From: Marinobacter santoriniensis NKSG1
GTDB lineage: Bacteria > Pseudomonadota > Gammaproteobacteria > Pseudomonadales > Oleiphilaceae
Length of the DNA stretch: 64,000 bases
Reading direction: 5' to 3'
Assembly (NCBI RefSeq): GCF_000347775.1
Contig: NZ_APAT01000003.1
Coordinates: 1-64,000, forward strand
The position numbers and the translations under genes are program-made. Positions 32,359-41,512 of this stretch are shown in pieces; the first letter of the stretch is position 1, and every line of letters begins with the position of its first letter. The notes under the pieces are model-generated. The model ran no database searches. It worked only from the letters and a program-made list of their open reading frames with translations, and had not been told where the DNA came from.

Positions 32359-33276
32359 ATGATCAGACAACGGACACTCAAAAATACCATCCGGGCTACC
32401 GGCGTGGGCCTGCATTCGGGCGAAAAGGTGTACCTGACGCTCAAGCCGGCACCGGTTGACTCAGGCATCATCTTCCGCCGTACCGATCTGGACCCGATGG
32501 TCGAGATCCGTGCCTGCGCGGAGAATGTAGGTGAGACCATGCTGTCCACGACGCTGGTAAAAGACGGTGTCCGTGTGGCAACAGTAGAACATCTGCTGTC
32601 GGCCATGGCTGGTCTCGGTATCGACAACTGCTTTGTGGAACTGAGCGCTTCTGAAGTGCCGATCATGGATGGGTCCGCCGGACCGTTCGTGTTCCTGCTT
32701 CAGTCCGCCGGCATTGCCGAGCAGGAAGCTGCGAAGCGTTTCATTCGCATCAAGCACGAAGTCAGCGTGGAAGAAGGCGACAAGAAGGCGACGTTCCTGC
32801 CGTTTGAAGGCTTCAAGGTCAGCTTCGGCATCGACTTCGACCATCCCGTCTTCAAGGGACGGGCGCAAACCGCCACCGTGGACTTTTCCAGCACGTCATT
32901 CGTGAAGGAAGTTTCCCGGGCGCGCACCTTCGGCTTCATGCGTGATATCGAGAAGCTTCGGGCGATGAATCTTGCTCTGGGCGGATCTGTCGACAATGCC
33001 ATCGTGGTCGACGACTACAAGATCCTCAATGAGGACGGTCTTCGCTACGACGATGAGTTCGTCAAGCACAAGGTGCTCGACGCCATTGGCGATCTGTATC
33101 TGCTGGGCAACAGCCTGATCGGTGAATTCCGCGGCGTGAAATCCGGTCACGATCTGAATAACAAGCTGCTCCGCAAACTCAGGGCTGAAGAGGACGCCTG
33201 GGAAGTGGTGACCTTCGACGATGAAGCCACGGCTCCTATTTCCTATATGAAGCCCGTCCTTGCGGCGCAGGGCTGA
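32359..33276 (+). CDS. lpxC: UDP-3-O-acyl-N-acetylglucosamine deacetylase
   Basis: Zinc hydrolase for the committed step of lipid A synthesis. The 305-aa length matches the family. Zinc ligands are H78 in [10 protein letters not shown] and the C-terminal pair in [12 protein letters not shown]. The [11 protein letters not shown] motif near the N-terminus and [14 protein letters not shown] are also typical. It is the usual last gene of the dcw cluster in gammaproteobacteria. The 233-bp gap after ftsZ has no clear terminator, so partial read-through is possible. Confidence 0.97.
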   Translation: MIRQRTLKNTIRATGVGLHSGEKVYLTLKPAPVDSGIIFRRTDLDPMVEIRACAENVGETMLSTTLVKDGVRVATVEHLLSAMAGLGIDNCFVELSASEVPIMDGSAGPFVFLLQSAGIAEQEAAKRFIRIKHEVSVEEGDKKATFLPFEGFKVSFGIDFDHPVFKGRAQTATVDFSSTSFVKEVSRARTFGFMRDIEKLRAMNLALGGSVDNAIVVDDYKILNEDGLRYDDEFVKHKVLDAIGDLYLLGNSLIGEFRGVKSGHDLNNKLLRKLRAEEDAWEVVTFDDEATAPISYMKPVLAAQG

Positions 33277-33291
33277 GGCGGGAGGCCTCAG
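33273..33291. other. Hairpin holding the stop codons of lpxC and dciA
   Basis: CTGAGGC (33273-33279) and GCCTCAG (33285-33291) form a perfect 7-bp stem with a 5-base loop. One arm contains the lpxC TGA, the other the dciA TGA. It may act as a bidirectional transcript end, though it lacks T-runs. Confidence 0.5.
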
Positions 33292-33710
33292 TTCCTGACG
33301 TGGCTTGCGAGTTTTTCGAGAACCTCGCGTAAAGCTTTATCCTTCGTGTGCCCGGCTTCTTCCTCGAGAAGCCGGGCATTTTCTTTGCTCAATGGCTGTT
33401 TCTCGACCTTTCGATGCTCCCGGAACCTGGGGGGTGCGACCTTGACCCTGAGCTTCCAGACGAAACGGAACAGCTCATGCTGCCGAACGTTCTCCATGAT
33501 CTCGTGCTGACGAAAGCGTATCTGGCTCGCCCTTGAGCTGTTTTCCGCCGAGAGTACCAGTTCTCCCTCCTCGCAACTCAGAAACCGGACACCGGTTTTA
33601 AGGTCCTCCGGCAGCGCCTCCAGAATCTGGGATTCGGCACTTCGGTGCAGCTCCGCCCGGGCAACAAGGGATTTGAGAGCAGGGGATCCCTCAAATTTGT
33701 CAAAGCTCAT
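33288..33710 (-). CDS. dciA: DciA-type replicative helicase loader (DUF721)
   Basis: A 140-aa DUF721 protein. DciA is the ancestral bacterial loader or recruiter of the DnaB replicative helicase and is found where DnaC is absent. The core GVRFLSCEEGELVLSAENSS matches the DUF721 beta region that follows the PEDL segment, and a basic C-terminal tail (PLSKENARLLEEEAGHTKDK) follows. Its place next to lpxC, antisense, just before the M23 peptidase and secA, is the same as for the characterised dciA of Pseudomonas aeruginosa. Confidence 0.85.
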   Translation of the reverse strand: MSFDKFEGSPALKSLVARAELHRSAESQILEALPEDLKTGVRFLSCEEGELVLSAENSSRASQIRFRQHEIMENVRQHELFRFVWKLRVKVAPPRFREHRKVEKQPLSKENARLLEEEAGHTKDKALREVLEKLASHVRN

Positions 33711-33966
33711 TTTTTGCTCACTTTTTGTCCACCCTGTCGTGTTTTTGCTCGACGCTCAGGTTAACGATTGGTTACACTTCGGCACGGTTTGTGCGTAGTG
33801 CCGGTATGTCATTCGTTCTACATTGACAGTATCGTGTATGTCCAGCGGGCGCTACGATCATTTGACGCGTAGCTGTTGCCACGGATCGGCAGCCCTTCGG
33901 AGATTCCGGGTCGCAACACTACAGGATCAGGCGTGCGACTCCCCGATGAAAACATCAGAAGACACT

Positions 33967-34902
33967 ATGAACATTATCCTCGTTGGCAAGCACCATGGTA
34001 AATCCCGGGTGTTGGCCCTGAACGGTAAACTGGCAGTTGGATTGGGCGGGCTCGCGCTGGGTCTGCTGGTCGCTGCCGGGTGGGGAGGGTACCAGGCTGC
34101 GGTAAGTCAGGCAGAGGCGGCCGAGCCGACGCCCTCCGAGTTAGTCGAGCATTGGCAGTCAAAGCTCAGTGACCAGAAACAGGAGCTTGCCCAGGTCCGG
34201 GAAGACGCCCAACAGCAGATTGATGCGCTGACACTTCGTCTTGGCGAAATGCAGGGACGTCTGCTTCGTCTGGATGCTCTGGGCCAGAGGTTTGTCGAGT
34301 CCGGACTGGTGGCCAGTGAGGAATTCGATTTCAGTGAGCCGCCGGCGGTGGGTGGCCCGGAAAGTTCCTCCCTCAAGGATTCCTACTCTATTCCGGCGCT
34401 GACCGACATGATCGACCGGCTGGACAATCAGCTTTCCGACCGGGAACAGCAGTTGCGGCTGCTGGACAAGCTGGCCTCCCGCAAGAAGATTGAGGACGAA
34501 CGATATGTCGAAGGGCGTCCGATCACCTGGGGATGGTTGTCATCCAACTACGGTTATCGTACCGATCCGTTCAACGGCAAGCGCGCCTGGCACGATGGTG
34601 TGGACCTGGCCGGCAAGGAAGGCAGCGATATCATCGCGGTAGCGGCTGGTGTCGTGACCTGGGCGGGCGATCGCTATGGTTATGGTAATCTGGTGGAAAT
34701 CGACCACGGCGATGGCCTGACCACGCGTTACGGGCATTGCAAGGAAGTGGAGGTCAAGGTCGGTGATGTTGTCCAGAAAGGGCAGGTCATCGGTCTGATG
34801 GGCAGCACCGGCCGGTCAACGGGACCCCATGTGCATTTCGAAGTGCGTAAAAACGGTCGCTCCACCGATCCGAGAAAGTATATCGCCCGGGCCGATCACT
34901 GA
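33967..34902 (+). CDS. M23-family peptidoglycan endopeptidase
   Basis: A 311-aa LytM-type metallopeptidase with one N-terminal membrane anchor (about 22-44) and a periplasmic coiled coil (about 60-160). The C-terminal M23 domain starts SSNYGYRTDPFNGKRAWHDG and has zinc-ligand motifs HDGVDL and HVHFEV. Key residues are all present, so it is predicted active against peptide crosslinks. The ATG at 33967 is chosen because the frame upstream to 33823 is unlike a membrane N-terminus; 33946 is an alternative. Position between dciA and secA is conserved in pseudomonads. Confidence 0.88.
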   Translation: MNIILVGKHHGKSRVLALNGKLAVGLGGLALGLLVAAGWGGYQAAVSQAEAAEPTPSELVEHWQSKLSDQKQELAQVREDAQQQIDALTLRLGEMQGRLLRLDALGQRFVESGLVASEEFDFSEPPAVGGPESSSLKDSYSIPALTDMIDRLDNQLSDREQQLRLLDKLASRKKIEDERYVEGRPITWGWLSSNYGYRTDPFNGKRAWHDGVDLAGKEGSDIIAVAAGVVTWAGDRYGYGNLVEIDHGDGLTTRYGHCKEVEVKVGDVVQKGQVIGLMGSTGRSTGPHVHFEVRKNGRSTDPRKYIARADH

Positions 34903-35019
34903 TCGCCCTGGCTCCTTCGCCCTCCCGACATTCGCGCGGCACAGGGCAGTTTCGGCCCATTAATGGGCAAGTCGTTGGCATTCCATGAGTTATAACATCG
35001 CACTTGAGATGTGCGCCTT

Positions 35020-35047
35020 TTGTCCTGTCGGAAAATAAGGTTAGAAT
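35020..35047 (+). promoter_or_regulatory. Candidate secA promoter
   Basis: TTGTCC (35020-35025), 16-bp spacer and TAGAAT (35042-35047) lie 38 bp before secA. Upstream is a perfect 14-bp palindrome GCCCATTAATGGGC (34955-34968). No secM-like reading frame is present. Confidence 0.4.
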
Positions 35048-35084
35048 GCCGGCTTCCTTCGTTTAATTAAAGAAGCAGTGGTCT

Positions 35085-37826
35085 ATGTTCACAAAGCTTG
35101 CAACTAAGATGTTCGGCAGTAAAAATGCCCGTGAAATCAAGAGGATGCGGAAGTCTGTCGCGCGCATCAATGAACTTGAAGAGCAGTTCGGGAATTTCTC
35201 CGATACAGAGTTGCAAGGAAAGACCGCAGAGTTTCAGCGTCGAATCGCCGACGGTGAGAATCTGGATGCCATCCTGCCCGAGGCATTCGCCACGGTCAGG
35301 GAGGCCAGTCGCCGGGTCATGGGCATGCGGCATTACGATGTCCAGTTGATCGGTGGTATCACGCTGCATGAAGGGCGCATCGCCGAGATGAAGACCGGGG
35401 AAGGCAAGACCCTGGTGGCGACGGCTTCGGTTTACCTCAACGCATTGGCGGGCAAAGGCGTCCATGTGGTGACCGTAAACGACTACCTGGCGCGCCGTGA
35501 CGCCGAATGGATGGGTAAACTCTACCGCTTCCTCGGTCTCCAGGTGGGTGTTGTGGTCGCCGGTCAGTCGCCCGAAGAGAAACGAGCGGCCTACCAGGCG
35601 GATATCACCTACGGGACCAACAACGAATTCGGTTTTGACTACCTGCGCGACAACATGGCGTTCAGCACCGACGACAAGGTACAGCGCGGTCTGAACTACG
35701 CGATCGTCGACGAGGTGGACTCCATCCTGATTGACGAGGCCCGGACTCCGCTGATCATTTCCGGTGCCGCCGAGGACAGCTCCAAACTGTATCAGGCGAT
35801 CAATGCCCTGGTGCCGAGTCTGGAAAAGGGCGAGGCTCCGGAGGACGGTGAGCCCACCGGCGATTTCACCATTGATGAGAAAACCCGCCAGGTCGAGCTG
35901 ACTGAAGCGGGCCACGAGAAAGTGGAAGAGCTGCTGCTCAGCCGAGGCCTGCTGAATGAGGGCGAGAGCCTGTATTCGGCGTCCAACCTGAGCCTCCTGC
36001 ACCATGTCCACTCCGCGCTCCGTGCTCACCATCTGTTCCAGAAGGACGTGGATTATATCGTCCAGGGCGATCAGGTGGTCATTGTTGACGAACACACCGG
36101 TCGGACCATGCCGGGGCGTCGTTGGAGCGAGGGCCTTCACCAGGCCATCGAAGCCAAAGAGGGCGTGAAGATCCAGGCCGAAAGCCAGACACTGGCTTCC
36201 ACCACCTTCCAGAACTATTTCCGTCTGTACGACAAGCTGGCGGGCATGACCGGCACCGCGGATACCGAGGCGTTCGAATTCCGGGAAATCTACGGACTGG
36301 ACGTGGTGGTGATCCCGCCCAACAAGCCCATCCAGCGGATTGATTACAACGACCTGGTCTATCTGACCCAGGAAGAGAAATTCCACGCCATTATTGATGA
36401 AATCAAGGATGTGACGGCGGAAGGTCGCCCGATTCTCGTGGGCACAGCCTCTATCGAAGCGTCCGAGCTTCTGTCCATGCTCCTGAAAAAGGCTCGGATT
36501 GATCACAAGATCCTGAACGCCAAGCAGCACGAATCGGAAGCGCTGATCGTGGCCCAGGCGGGCCGGCCGGGCGCAGTCACCATCGCCACCAACATGGCGG
36601 GACGTGGTACCGATATTGTGCTTGGCGGTAACTGGGAATTCGAAGCCGCGGCGATGGAGAATCCCACCGACGAGGAGATTGCACGACTGAAGGCGGAATG
36701 GACTGAGCGTCACAATCAGGTCCTCGAGGCGGGCGGCCTGCACATTGTCGGCACCGAACGCCATGAATCCCGCCGTATCGATAACCAGTTGCGGGGCCGT
36801 GCCGGTCGTCAGGGGGATCCGGGTTCTTCCCGCTTCTTCCTGTCGCTGGAAGACAACCTCATGCGGATTTTCGCCCCGGATCGGGTGAAGAGCCTCATGC
36901 AGGCCATGGGCATGAAGAAGGGCGAAGCCATCGAGCACCGTATGGTGACCAATGCGATCGAGAAATCGCAGCGTAAGGTCGAGGGTCGCAACTTCGACAT
37001 GCGTAAGACCCTGCTCGAATACGATGATGTGGCGAACGATCAGCGGACCGTGATCTACGATCAGCGTAACGAAGTCATGTCGTCTGACGACATTTCCGAC
37101 ATGGTCAAGACCATCCGGGAAGATGTGGTCAATGAGGTGATCAGCGAGTACATCCCGCCCCAGAGCATGCCGGAGCAGTGGGACGTATCCGGCCTGGAAG
37201 CCCAGCTGCAGTCCGAAATGGCGATCGATCTGCCCATTCAGCAATGGCTCTCCGAAGACAGCAAACTCTATGAAGAAAGCCTGCGAGAGAAGATTCTGGC
37301 CGAGGTGGTTGCCGCCTACGACGCCAAGGAGGAGATCGCAGGACCGGAGGCAATGCGCAAGTTCGAGAAGCAGGTCTTCCTGCAGGTTCTCGACACACTC
37401 TGGAAAGAGCATCTCTCCAACATGGATCACCTGCGCCGCGGGATTCATCTTCGTGGCTACGCCCAGAAGAACCCCAAGCAGGAATACAAGCGCGAGGCCT
37501 TCAACCTGTTTGAGGATATGCTCGAGACCATGAAACGGGACGTGACCCGTATCCTCTGTCACGTTCGGGTTCAGACCCCGGAAGAGATGGAAGAGGTCGA
37601 GCGTCGTCGGAAAGAGGAACTGGAGAGAGAGCTCGCGCGCGCCCGTCTGCGTCATGACGAAACCAGCGCAACCGCCGAAAGCGAGAGCGAGGGGGACGTT
37701 GAGGGGCGTCAGCAGGGAGCCACTCCGGAGACCTTCGTTCGCCAGGAACGAAAGGTCGGACGAAATGAACCCTGTCCCTGCGGGTCCGGCAAGAAGTACA
37801 AACAGTGCTGCGGCAAGGTTAGCTGA
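35085..37826 (+). CDS. secA: Protein translocase ATPase subunit SecA
   Basis: Motor ATPase that drives secretory proteins through SecYEG. The 913-aa length matches the gammaproteobacterial form. Walker A is MKTGEGKT (102-109), and the DEAD-like box is [15 protein letters not shown]. The second nucleotide-binding domain has [17 protein letters not shown] and [14 protein letters not shown]. The C-terminus carries a zinc-binding SEC-C tail ([13 protein letters not shown]) that in E. coli binds SecB. A long antisense open frame covers this gene but is spurious. Confidence 0.98.
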   Translation: MFTKLATKMFGSKNAREIKRMRKSVARINELEEQFGNFSDTELQGKTAEFQRRIADGENLDAILPEAFATVREASRRVMGMRHYDVQLIGGITLHEGRIAEMKTGEGKTLVATASVYLNALAGKGVHVVTVNDYLARRDAEWMGKLYRFLGLQVGVVVAGQSPEEKRAAYQADITYGTNNEFGFDYLRDNMAFSTDDKVQRGLNYAIVDEVDSILIDEARTPLIISGAAEDSSKLYQAINALVPSLEKGEAPEDGEPTGDFTIDEKTRQVELTEAGHEKVEELLLSRGLLNEGESLYSASNLSLLHHVHSALRAHHLFQKDVDYIVQGDQVVIVDEHTGRTMPGRRWSEGLHQAIEAKEGVKIQAESQTLASTTFQNYFRLYDKLAGMTGTADTEAFEFREIYGLDVVVIPPNKPIQRIDYNDLVYLTQEEKFHAIIDEIKDVTAEGRPILVGTASIEASELLSMLLKKARIDHKILNAKQHESEALIVAQAGRPGAVTIATNMAGRGTDIVLGGNWEFEAAAMENPTDEEIARLKAEWTERHNQVLEAGGLHIVGTERHESRRIDNQLRGRAGRQGDPGSSRFFLSLEDNLMRIFAPDRVKSLMQAMGMKKGEAIEHRMVTNAIEKSQRKVEGRNFDMRKTLLEYDDVANDQRTVIYDQRNEVMSSDDISDMVKTIREDVVNEVISEYIPPQSMPEQWDVSGLEAQLQSEMAIDLPIQQWLSEDSKLYEESLREKILAEVVAAYDAKEEIAGPEAMRKFEKQVFLQVLDTLWKEHLSNMDHLRRGIHLRGYAQKNPKQEYKREAFNLFEDMLETMKRDVTRILCHVRVQTPEEMEEVERRRKEELERELARARLRHDETSATAESESEGDVEGRQQGATPETFVRQERKVGRNEPCPCGSGKKYKQCCGKVS

Positions 37827-37856
37827 CACCGAGGCACGATCAGCCAGCTGCATTGG

Positions 37857-37891
37857 CCCGCAACCCGGTTTCACCCGGGCTGCGGGTTTTT
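37857..37891 (+). terminator. Intrinsic terminator after secA
   Basis: CCCGCA (37857-37862) pairs with TGCGGG (37881-37886) and CCCGG with CCGGG inside it, separated by a single mismatch, then five T. It separates secA from argJ. Confidence 0.88.
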
Positions 37892-37936
37892 GCGTTATGA
37901 ACGTTTTGTATCAGTATTCAGAGAAGGAGATGCACC

Positions 37937-39154
37937 ATGGCGGTAGGTCCAGGTACCCTGCCTGAGTTTTTCCCGGTCCCGGGAATCCGGTTGGGCATAG
38001 CCAGCGCGGGTATCAAAAAGCCGGGCCGAAAGGATCTGGTGGTGTTTGAACTCGCCCCGGGAAGCCGGGTGGCCGGGATTTTTACCCGCAACCAGTTCTG
38101 TGCGGCACCGGTGACCCTCAGCCGTCGCCATCTGTCGCTGGCCTCGCCCCGCTACCTGCTGATCAATACCGGCAATGCCAACGCCGGAACCGGTGCGCAG
38201 GGCATGGAAGATGCGATCGCCTGCTGTCGGGCACTGGCCGATCAGGCCAGCATCAGCATGGAAGAAGTCCTGCCATTTTCCACCGGCGTGATCGGTGAAC
38301 CGCTGCCAGTCACGAAAATCGTCAATGCCTTGCCGCAGGCCCTGGAGGCTGTCTCGGGGGATCGCTGGGCGGAAGCGGCCAGCGGCATCATGACAACCGA
38401 TACCCGGCCGAAAGGGGCAAGCCGTCAGGTGGAGGTGAACGGGCGGACTGTCACGATTTCCGGGATCAGTAAAGGCGCAGGGATGATTCGTCCGAATATG
38501 GCGACCATGCTGGGTTTTATCGCCACAGATGCGCTCATTGCGCCCGATCTCCTGCAGTCCCTGGCTTCTGGTCTTGGTGAGAAATCCTTCAACCGGATCA
38601 CGATCGATGGCGATACGTCCACCAATGATGCCTGTATGTTGATGGCATCCGGCCAATACGGCGGCCCGGAAATAACCGCTGACAGTCCGGATCTGGCCGC
38701 ATTGCGGGATGCGCTGGAGCAGGTCTATCTGGAACTGGCTCACGCGATTGTGCGCGATGGAGAGGGCGCCACCAAGTTCGTGACCATCGACGTAAGCGGT
38801 GCGGCCAGTCAGCAGGAGGCACTGGATGTGGCGTACACGGTTGCCCATTCGCCACTGGTGAAAACGGCCCTTTATGCCTCTGATCCGAACTGGGGTCGGA
38901 TTCTGGCGGCTGTGGGGCGAGCGGGTGTTTCCGGGTTGGATCTCAATGCTCTCGAAATCTATCTGGGCGACGTTTGCCTGGTGCGCCATGGCGGCCGGGC
39001 CGAAGACTATTCCGAGGAGCGAGGGCAGGCGGTGATGGATCGCGAAGAAATTACCATTGCCATCGACCTCAAGCGGGGCGATGTCCGCGAAACGGTATGG
39101 ACCTGCGATTTTTCCCATAATTACGTCACCATCAATGCGGAATACCGGACCTGA
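37937..39154 (+). CDS. argJ: Bifunctional glutamate N-acetyltransferase / ornithine acetyltransferase
   Basis: Recycles the acetyl group from N-acetylornithine to glutamate in arginine synthesis and may also use acetyl-CoA. The 405-aa proprotein cleaves itself before the catalytic threonine in KGAGMIRPNMATMLGF (T190). Flanking motifs NTGNANAGTGAQG, FSTGVIGEPLP and DPNWGRILAAVGR are typical. The start has GGAG upstream. The first 72 bp of the next gene's longer frame overlap it, but that gene begins only after the argJ stop. Follows secA after a terminator. Confidence 0.96.
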   Translation: MAVGPGTLPEFFPVPGIRLGIASAGIKKPGRKDLVVFELAPGSRVAGIFTRNQFCAAPVTLSRRHLSLASPRYLLINTGNANAGTGAQGMEDAIACCRALADQASISMEEVLPFSTGVIGEPLPVTKIVNALPQALEAVSGDRWAEAASGIMTTDTRPKGASRQVEVNGRTVTISGISKGAGMIRPNMATMLGFIATDALIAPDLLQSLASGLGEKSFNRITIDGDTSTNDACMLMASGQYGGPEITADSPDLAALRDALEQVYLELAHAIVRDGEGATKFVTIDVSGAASQQEALDVAYTVAHSPLVKTALYASDPNWGRILAAVGRAGVSGLDLNALEIYLGDVCLVRHGGRAEDYSEERGQAVMDREEITIAIDLKRGDVRETVWTCDFSHNYVTINAEYRT

Positions 39155-39155
39155 C

Positions 39156-40139
39156 ATGACGAAAGCGAATTCGTCCGGGCGGGAGGTCCATGTGGCAGTT
39201 GCCGTTATCGAGCGACGGGGCCGGATACTGATTGCGCGCCGGCCGGATCATGCCCACCAGGGCGGCCTGCTGGAGTTTCCGGGGGGCAAGGTCGAGCCCG
39301 GAGAGACGGTTCAGGCGGCCCTGATTCGCGAAATCGCAGAGGAAACGGGCCTGAAGGTCCCGGAGGACTCCCTGGCACCGGTCATCGGGATCCGGCACGA
39401 CTATGGCGACAAGCGGGTTTTTCTGGACGTGTGGCACACCCGGGATGCCATTGGAGAGGCCGAGGGCCGGGAAGGCCAGCCTGTTGACTGGCTCGATCCC
39501 TCGGAACTCCGGGACGATCAGTTCCCGGCCGCCAATCGGCCCATTATCCGGGCCCTGCGCCTCCCAGGTGTTCTGGCGATCAGCGGCCCGTTCGATGAGC
39601 CGCGCAAAGGATTGGAGATACTTGAGAGCAGTCTGGCTGTGCTCGATCCCGATGAGCCGGCCATGGTGATGCTCCGTGCGCCCGATTTAAGCGAAGACGC
39701 CTACCTCGCGTTTGCCGAACAGGCCGTCAGACGTTGTCGTGAACTCGGGCACTTGCCATTGCTTCACGGCCCGGCCGAACGCTATACCCGAATACCTTCG
39801 GCGGCCGGAATTCACCTGCCATGGCGCGAGGCCCGGACCCTTGAGTCGCGACCGGTGCCGGTCTCTGCCTGGTTTGGCGTTTCCTGCCACGACGAGGCGC
39901 AGCTGGCTCATGCCGCAGCCCTCGGTGCGGATTTCGCCACCCTTGGCCCGGTATTGCCGACAGAAAGTCATCCTGGCCAGCCGGCCCTGGGCTGGCCCCG
40001 GTTCCAGTCACTGGTTGCCCGTGCCACGCTGCCGGTCTACGCCCTCGGCGGCCTCGGGCCGGAAGATGTGCCCCGGGCCAGAGAGCTTGGAAGTCAGGGC
40101 GTCGCCGGGATCCGGTACTGGTGGCGTGAATCCGATTGA
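39156..40139 (+). CDS. Fusion of Nudix hydrolase (MutT-like) and TMP synthase/TenI-like domain
   Basis: A 327-aa two-domain protein. The N-terminal part (about 1-135) is a MutT-type Nudix hydrolase with IARRPDHAHQGGLLEFPGGK and the Nudix box spanning residues 43-65 (GGKVEPGET then REIAEETG), expected to hydrolyse 8-oxo-dGTP. The C-terminal part (about 140-320) has the thiamine-phosphate-synthase/TenI barrel (GVSCHDEAQLAHAAALGADF, GPVLPTESHPG) and may not be an active ThiE. This pairing is known as a single 'Nudix family' protein in pseudomonads; what the second domain does is unknown. ATG 39156 follows the argJ stop; the frame from 39057 overlaps argJ and is rejected. Confidence 0.88.
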   Translation: MTKANSSGREVHVAVAVIERRGRILIARRPDHAHQGGLLEFPGGKVEPGETVQAALIREIAEETGLKVPEDSLAPVIGIRHDYGDKRVFLDVWHTRDAIGEAEGREGQPVDWLDPSELRDDQFPAANRPIIRALRLPGVLAISGPFDEPRKGLEILESSLAVLDPDEPAMVMLRAPDLSEDAYLAFAEQAVRRCRELGHLPLLHGPAERYTRIPSAAGIHLPWREARTLESRPVPVSAWFGVSCHDEAQLAHAAALGADFATLGPVLPTESHPGQPALGWPRFQSLVARATLPVYALGGLGPEDVPRARELGSQGVAGIRYWWRESD

Positions 40140-40220
40140 TATCAATGCCTGAGTTCCGAGTTTCGTTACACTGGACATCACACTGTCCTGCCATTCCCTG
40201 AATGCCAATCTGGAGGCACC

Positions 40221-40700
40221 ATGAGCCAACTGACCCATCTCGACGACAAGGGCGAAGCCCGAATGGTGGATGTCACCGATAAGGCCGTTACGGAGCGGGA
40301 AGCCCGGGCTGAAGCCACGATTCGTATGGCGCCGGAAACCCTGAGGATGATTATCGAGGGGGAGCACCCCAAGGGCGATGTCTTTGCCACGGCCCGGATC
40401 GCCGGCATCATGGCTGCGAAAAAGACCCACGAGCTGATTCCCCTGTGCCACAGCCTGAATCTCACTTCCGTGAAAGTCGAGCTGGCACCGGGCGATGACG
40501 GCGCGTCGGTACATATCCTGACCCGCTGCAAACTCTCCGGACAGACGGGGGTAGAGATGGAGGCGTTGACTGCGGCCAGTGTCGCCGCCCTGACTCTCTA
40601 TGACATGTGCAAGGCTGTCGATCGCGGTATGACGGTGGACGGTGTGCGTTTGCTGGAGAAAAAAGGGGGGCGCAGCGGACACTGGGTCGTCGGTTCGTGA
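40221..40700 (+). CDS. moaC: Cyclic pyranopterin monophosphate synthase
   Basis: Second step of molybdenum cofactor synthesis, acting after MoaA to form cyclic pyranopterin monophosphate. The 159-aa protein matches the family in length. Motifs seen are [43 protein letters not shown] and a C-terminal [17 protein letters not shown] precedes the ATG. No other moa genes are nearby, so its cofactor-pathway partners must lie elsewhere. Confidence 0.96.
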   Translation: MSQLTHLDDKGEARMVDVTDKAVTEREARAEATIRMAPETLRMIIEGEHPKGDVFATARIAGIMAAKKTHELIPLCHSLNLTSVKVELAPGDDGASVHILTRCKLSGQTGVEMEALTAASVAALTLYDMCKAVDRGMTVDGVRLLEKKGGRSGHWVVGS

Positions 40701-40831
40701 TCCGGGGTCCTCGGTCTCCCGTACCAAGCGGTGCATTGATCGGCGCCACGGGACTCTGGGCAGGACTACGCCAAGTTGCCGGCCCCGTGGTAGAATGCGC
40801 GCCCCGATTGACTGAACCACGAGGATAGACT

Positions 40832-41443
40832 GTGGCTGTTCGTTACATCCAGACCTGCCGGCTACCGACCCCGTTCGGGGTATTTGATATGCACGGTTTC
40901 GAGGAACCGGACACCGGTAAGGAGCACGTCGCCCTGACCCTGGGTGATCTGGAGAGTGACGAGCCGATGCTGGCCCGGACCCATTCCGAGTGCCTGACCG
41001 GCGATGCCTTGTACAGCATGCGATGCGATTGCGGTTACCAGCTGGAAGAGGCCTTGCGGAGTATCGCCCGGGAAGGCCGGGGTGTCTTGCTCTACCTTCG
41101 TCAGGAAGGGCGCGGTATTGGGTTGCTCAACAAGATCCGGGCCTACCACCTGCAGGATCAGGGAGCCGATACCGTGGAGGCCAATGAAAAGCTCGGATTT
41201 GCCGCCGACCTGCGAGACTACAGTATGTGTCGGGATATGCTGGGGCATCTGGGGATTCGAAGCCTCAGGCTGATGACGAATAATCCCAGGAAGGTGAAAG
41301 CCCTGGAGTCCTACGGTATTGATATCGCTCAGCGGGTTCCACTGCACGTCGGTCGTAACCCGCACAACGAAAATTACCTGAATACCAAGCAGAGCAAGCT
41401 CGGCCACTGGCTGGAAACGCATCAGGACGACGACCCGGAGTGA
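40832..41443 (+). CDS. ribA: GTP cyclohydrolase II
   Basis: Zinc enzyme opening the imidazole ring of GTP, the first step of riboflavin synthesis. The 203-aa protein lacks the RibB domain, so it is the stand-alone RibA form. Zinc cysteines are C54, C65 and C67 in [31 protein letters not shown] and [13 protein letters not shown] are also diagnostic. The start is GTG at 40832. It ends 30 bp before a bidirectional terminator shared with dxs. Confidence 0.96.
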   Translation: MAVRYIQTCRLPTPFGVFDMHGFEEPDTGKEHVALTLGDLESDEPMLARTHSECLTGDALYSMRCDCGYQLEEALRSIAREGRGVLLYLRQEGRGIGLLNKIRAYHLQDQGADTVEANEKLGFAADLRDYSMCRDMLGHLGIRSLRLMTNNPRKVKALESYGIDIAQRVPLHVGRNPHNENYLNTKQSKLGHWLETHQDDDPE

Positions 41444-41469
41444 TCGGGATAGACGCCTCAGGCCTTATT

Positions 41470-41499
41470 AAAAAGCCCGCACTCAGTGCGGGCTTTTTT
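41470..41499. terminator. Bidirectional terminator between ribA and dxs
   Basis: AGCCCGCAC (41474-41482), loop TCA, GTGCGGGCT (41486-41494), flanked by an A-run on the left and a T-run on the right. Ends both convergent transcripts. Confidence 0.93.
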
Positions 41500-41512
41500 G
41501 ATGGGAGGCGGG

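Noticed and set aside
34903..35084. A secM-like arrest peptide upstream of secA
   Set aside because: No short frame with a signal sequence or arrest motif is present; only a palindrome and a promoter.
35067..37874. A 935-residue open frame on the minus strand covering secA
   Set aside because: It is longer than secA itself but has no family resemblance, while secA on the plus strand shows all catalytic motifs. A codon-bias shadow.
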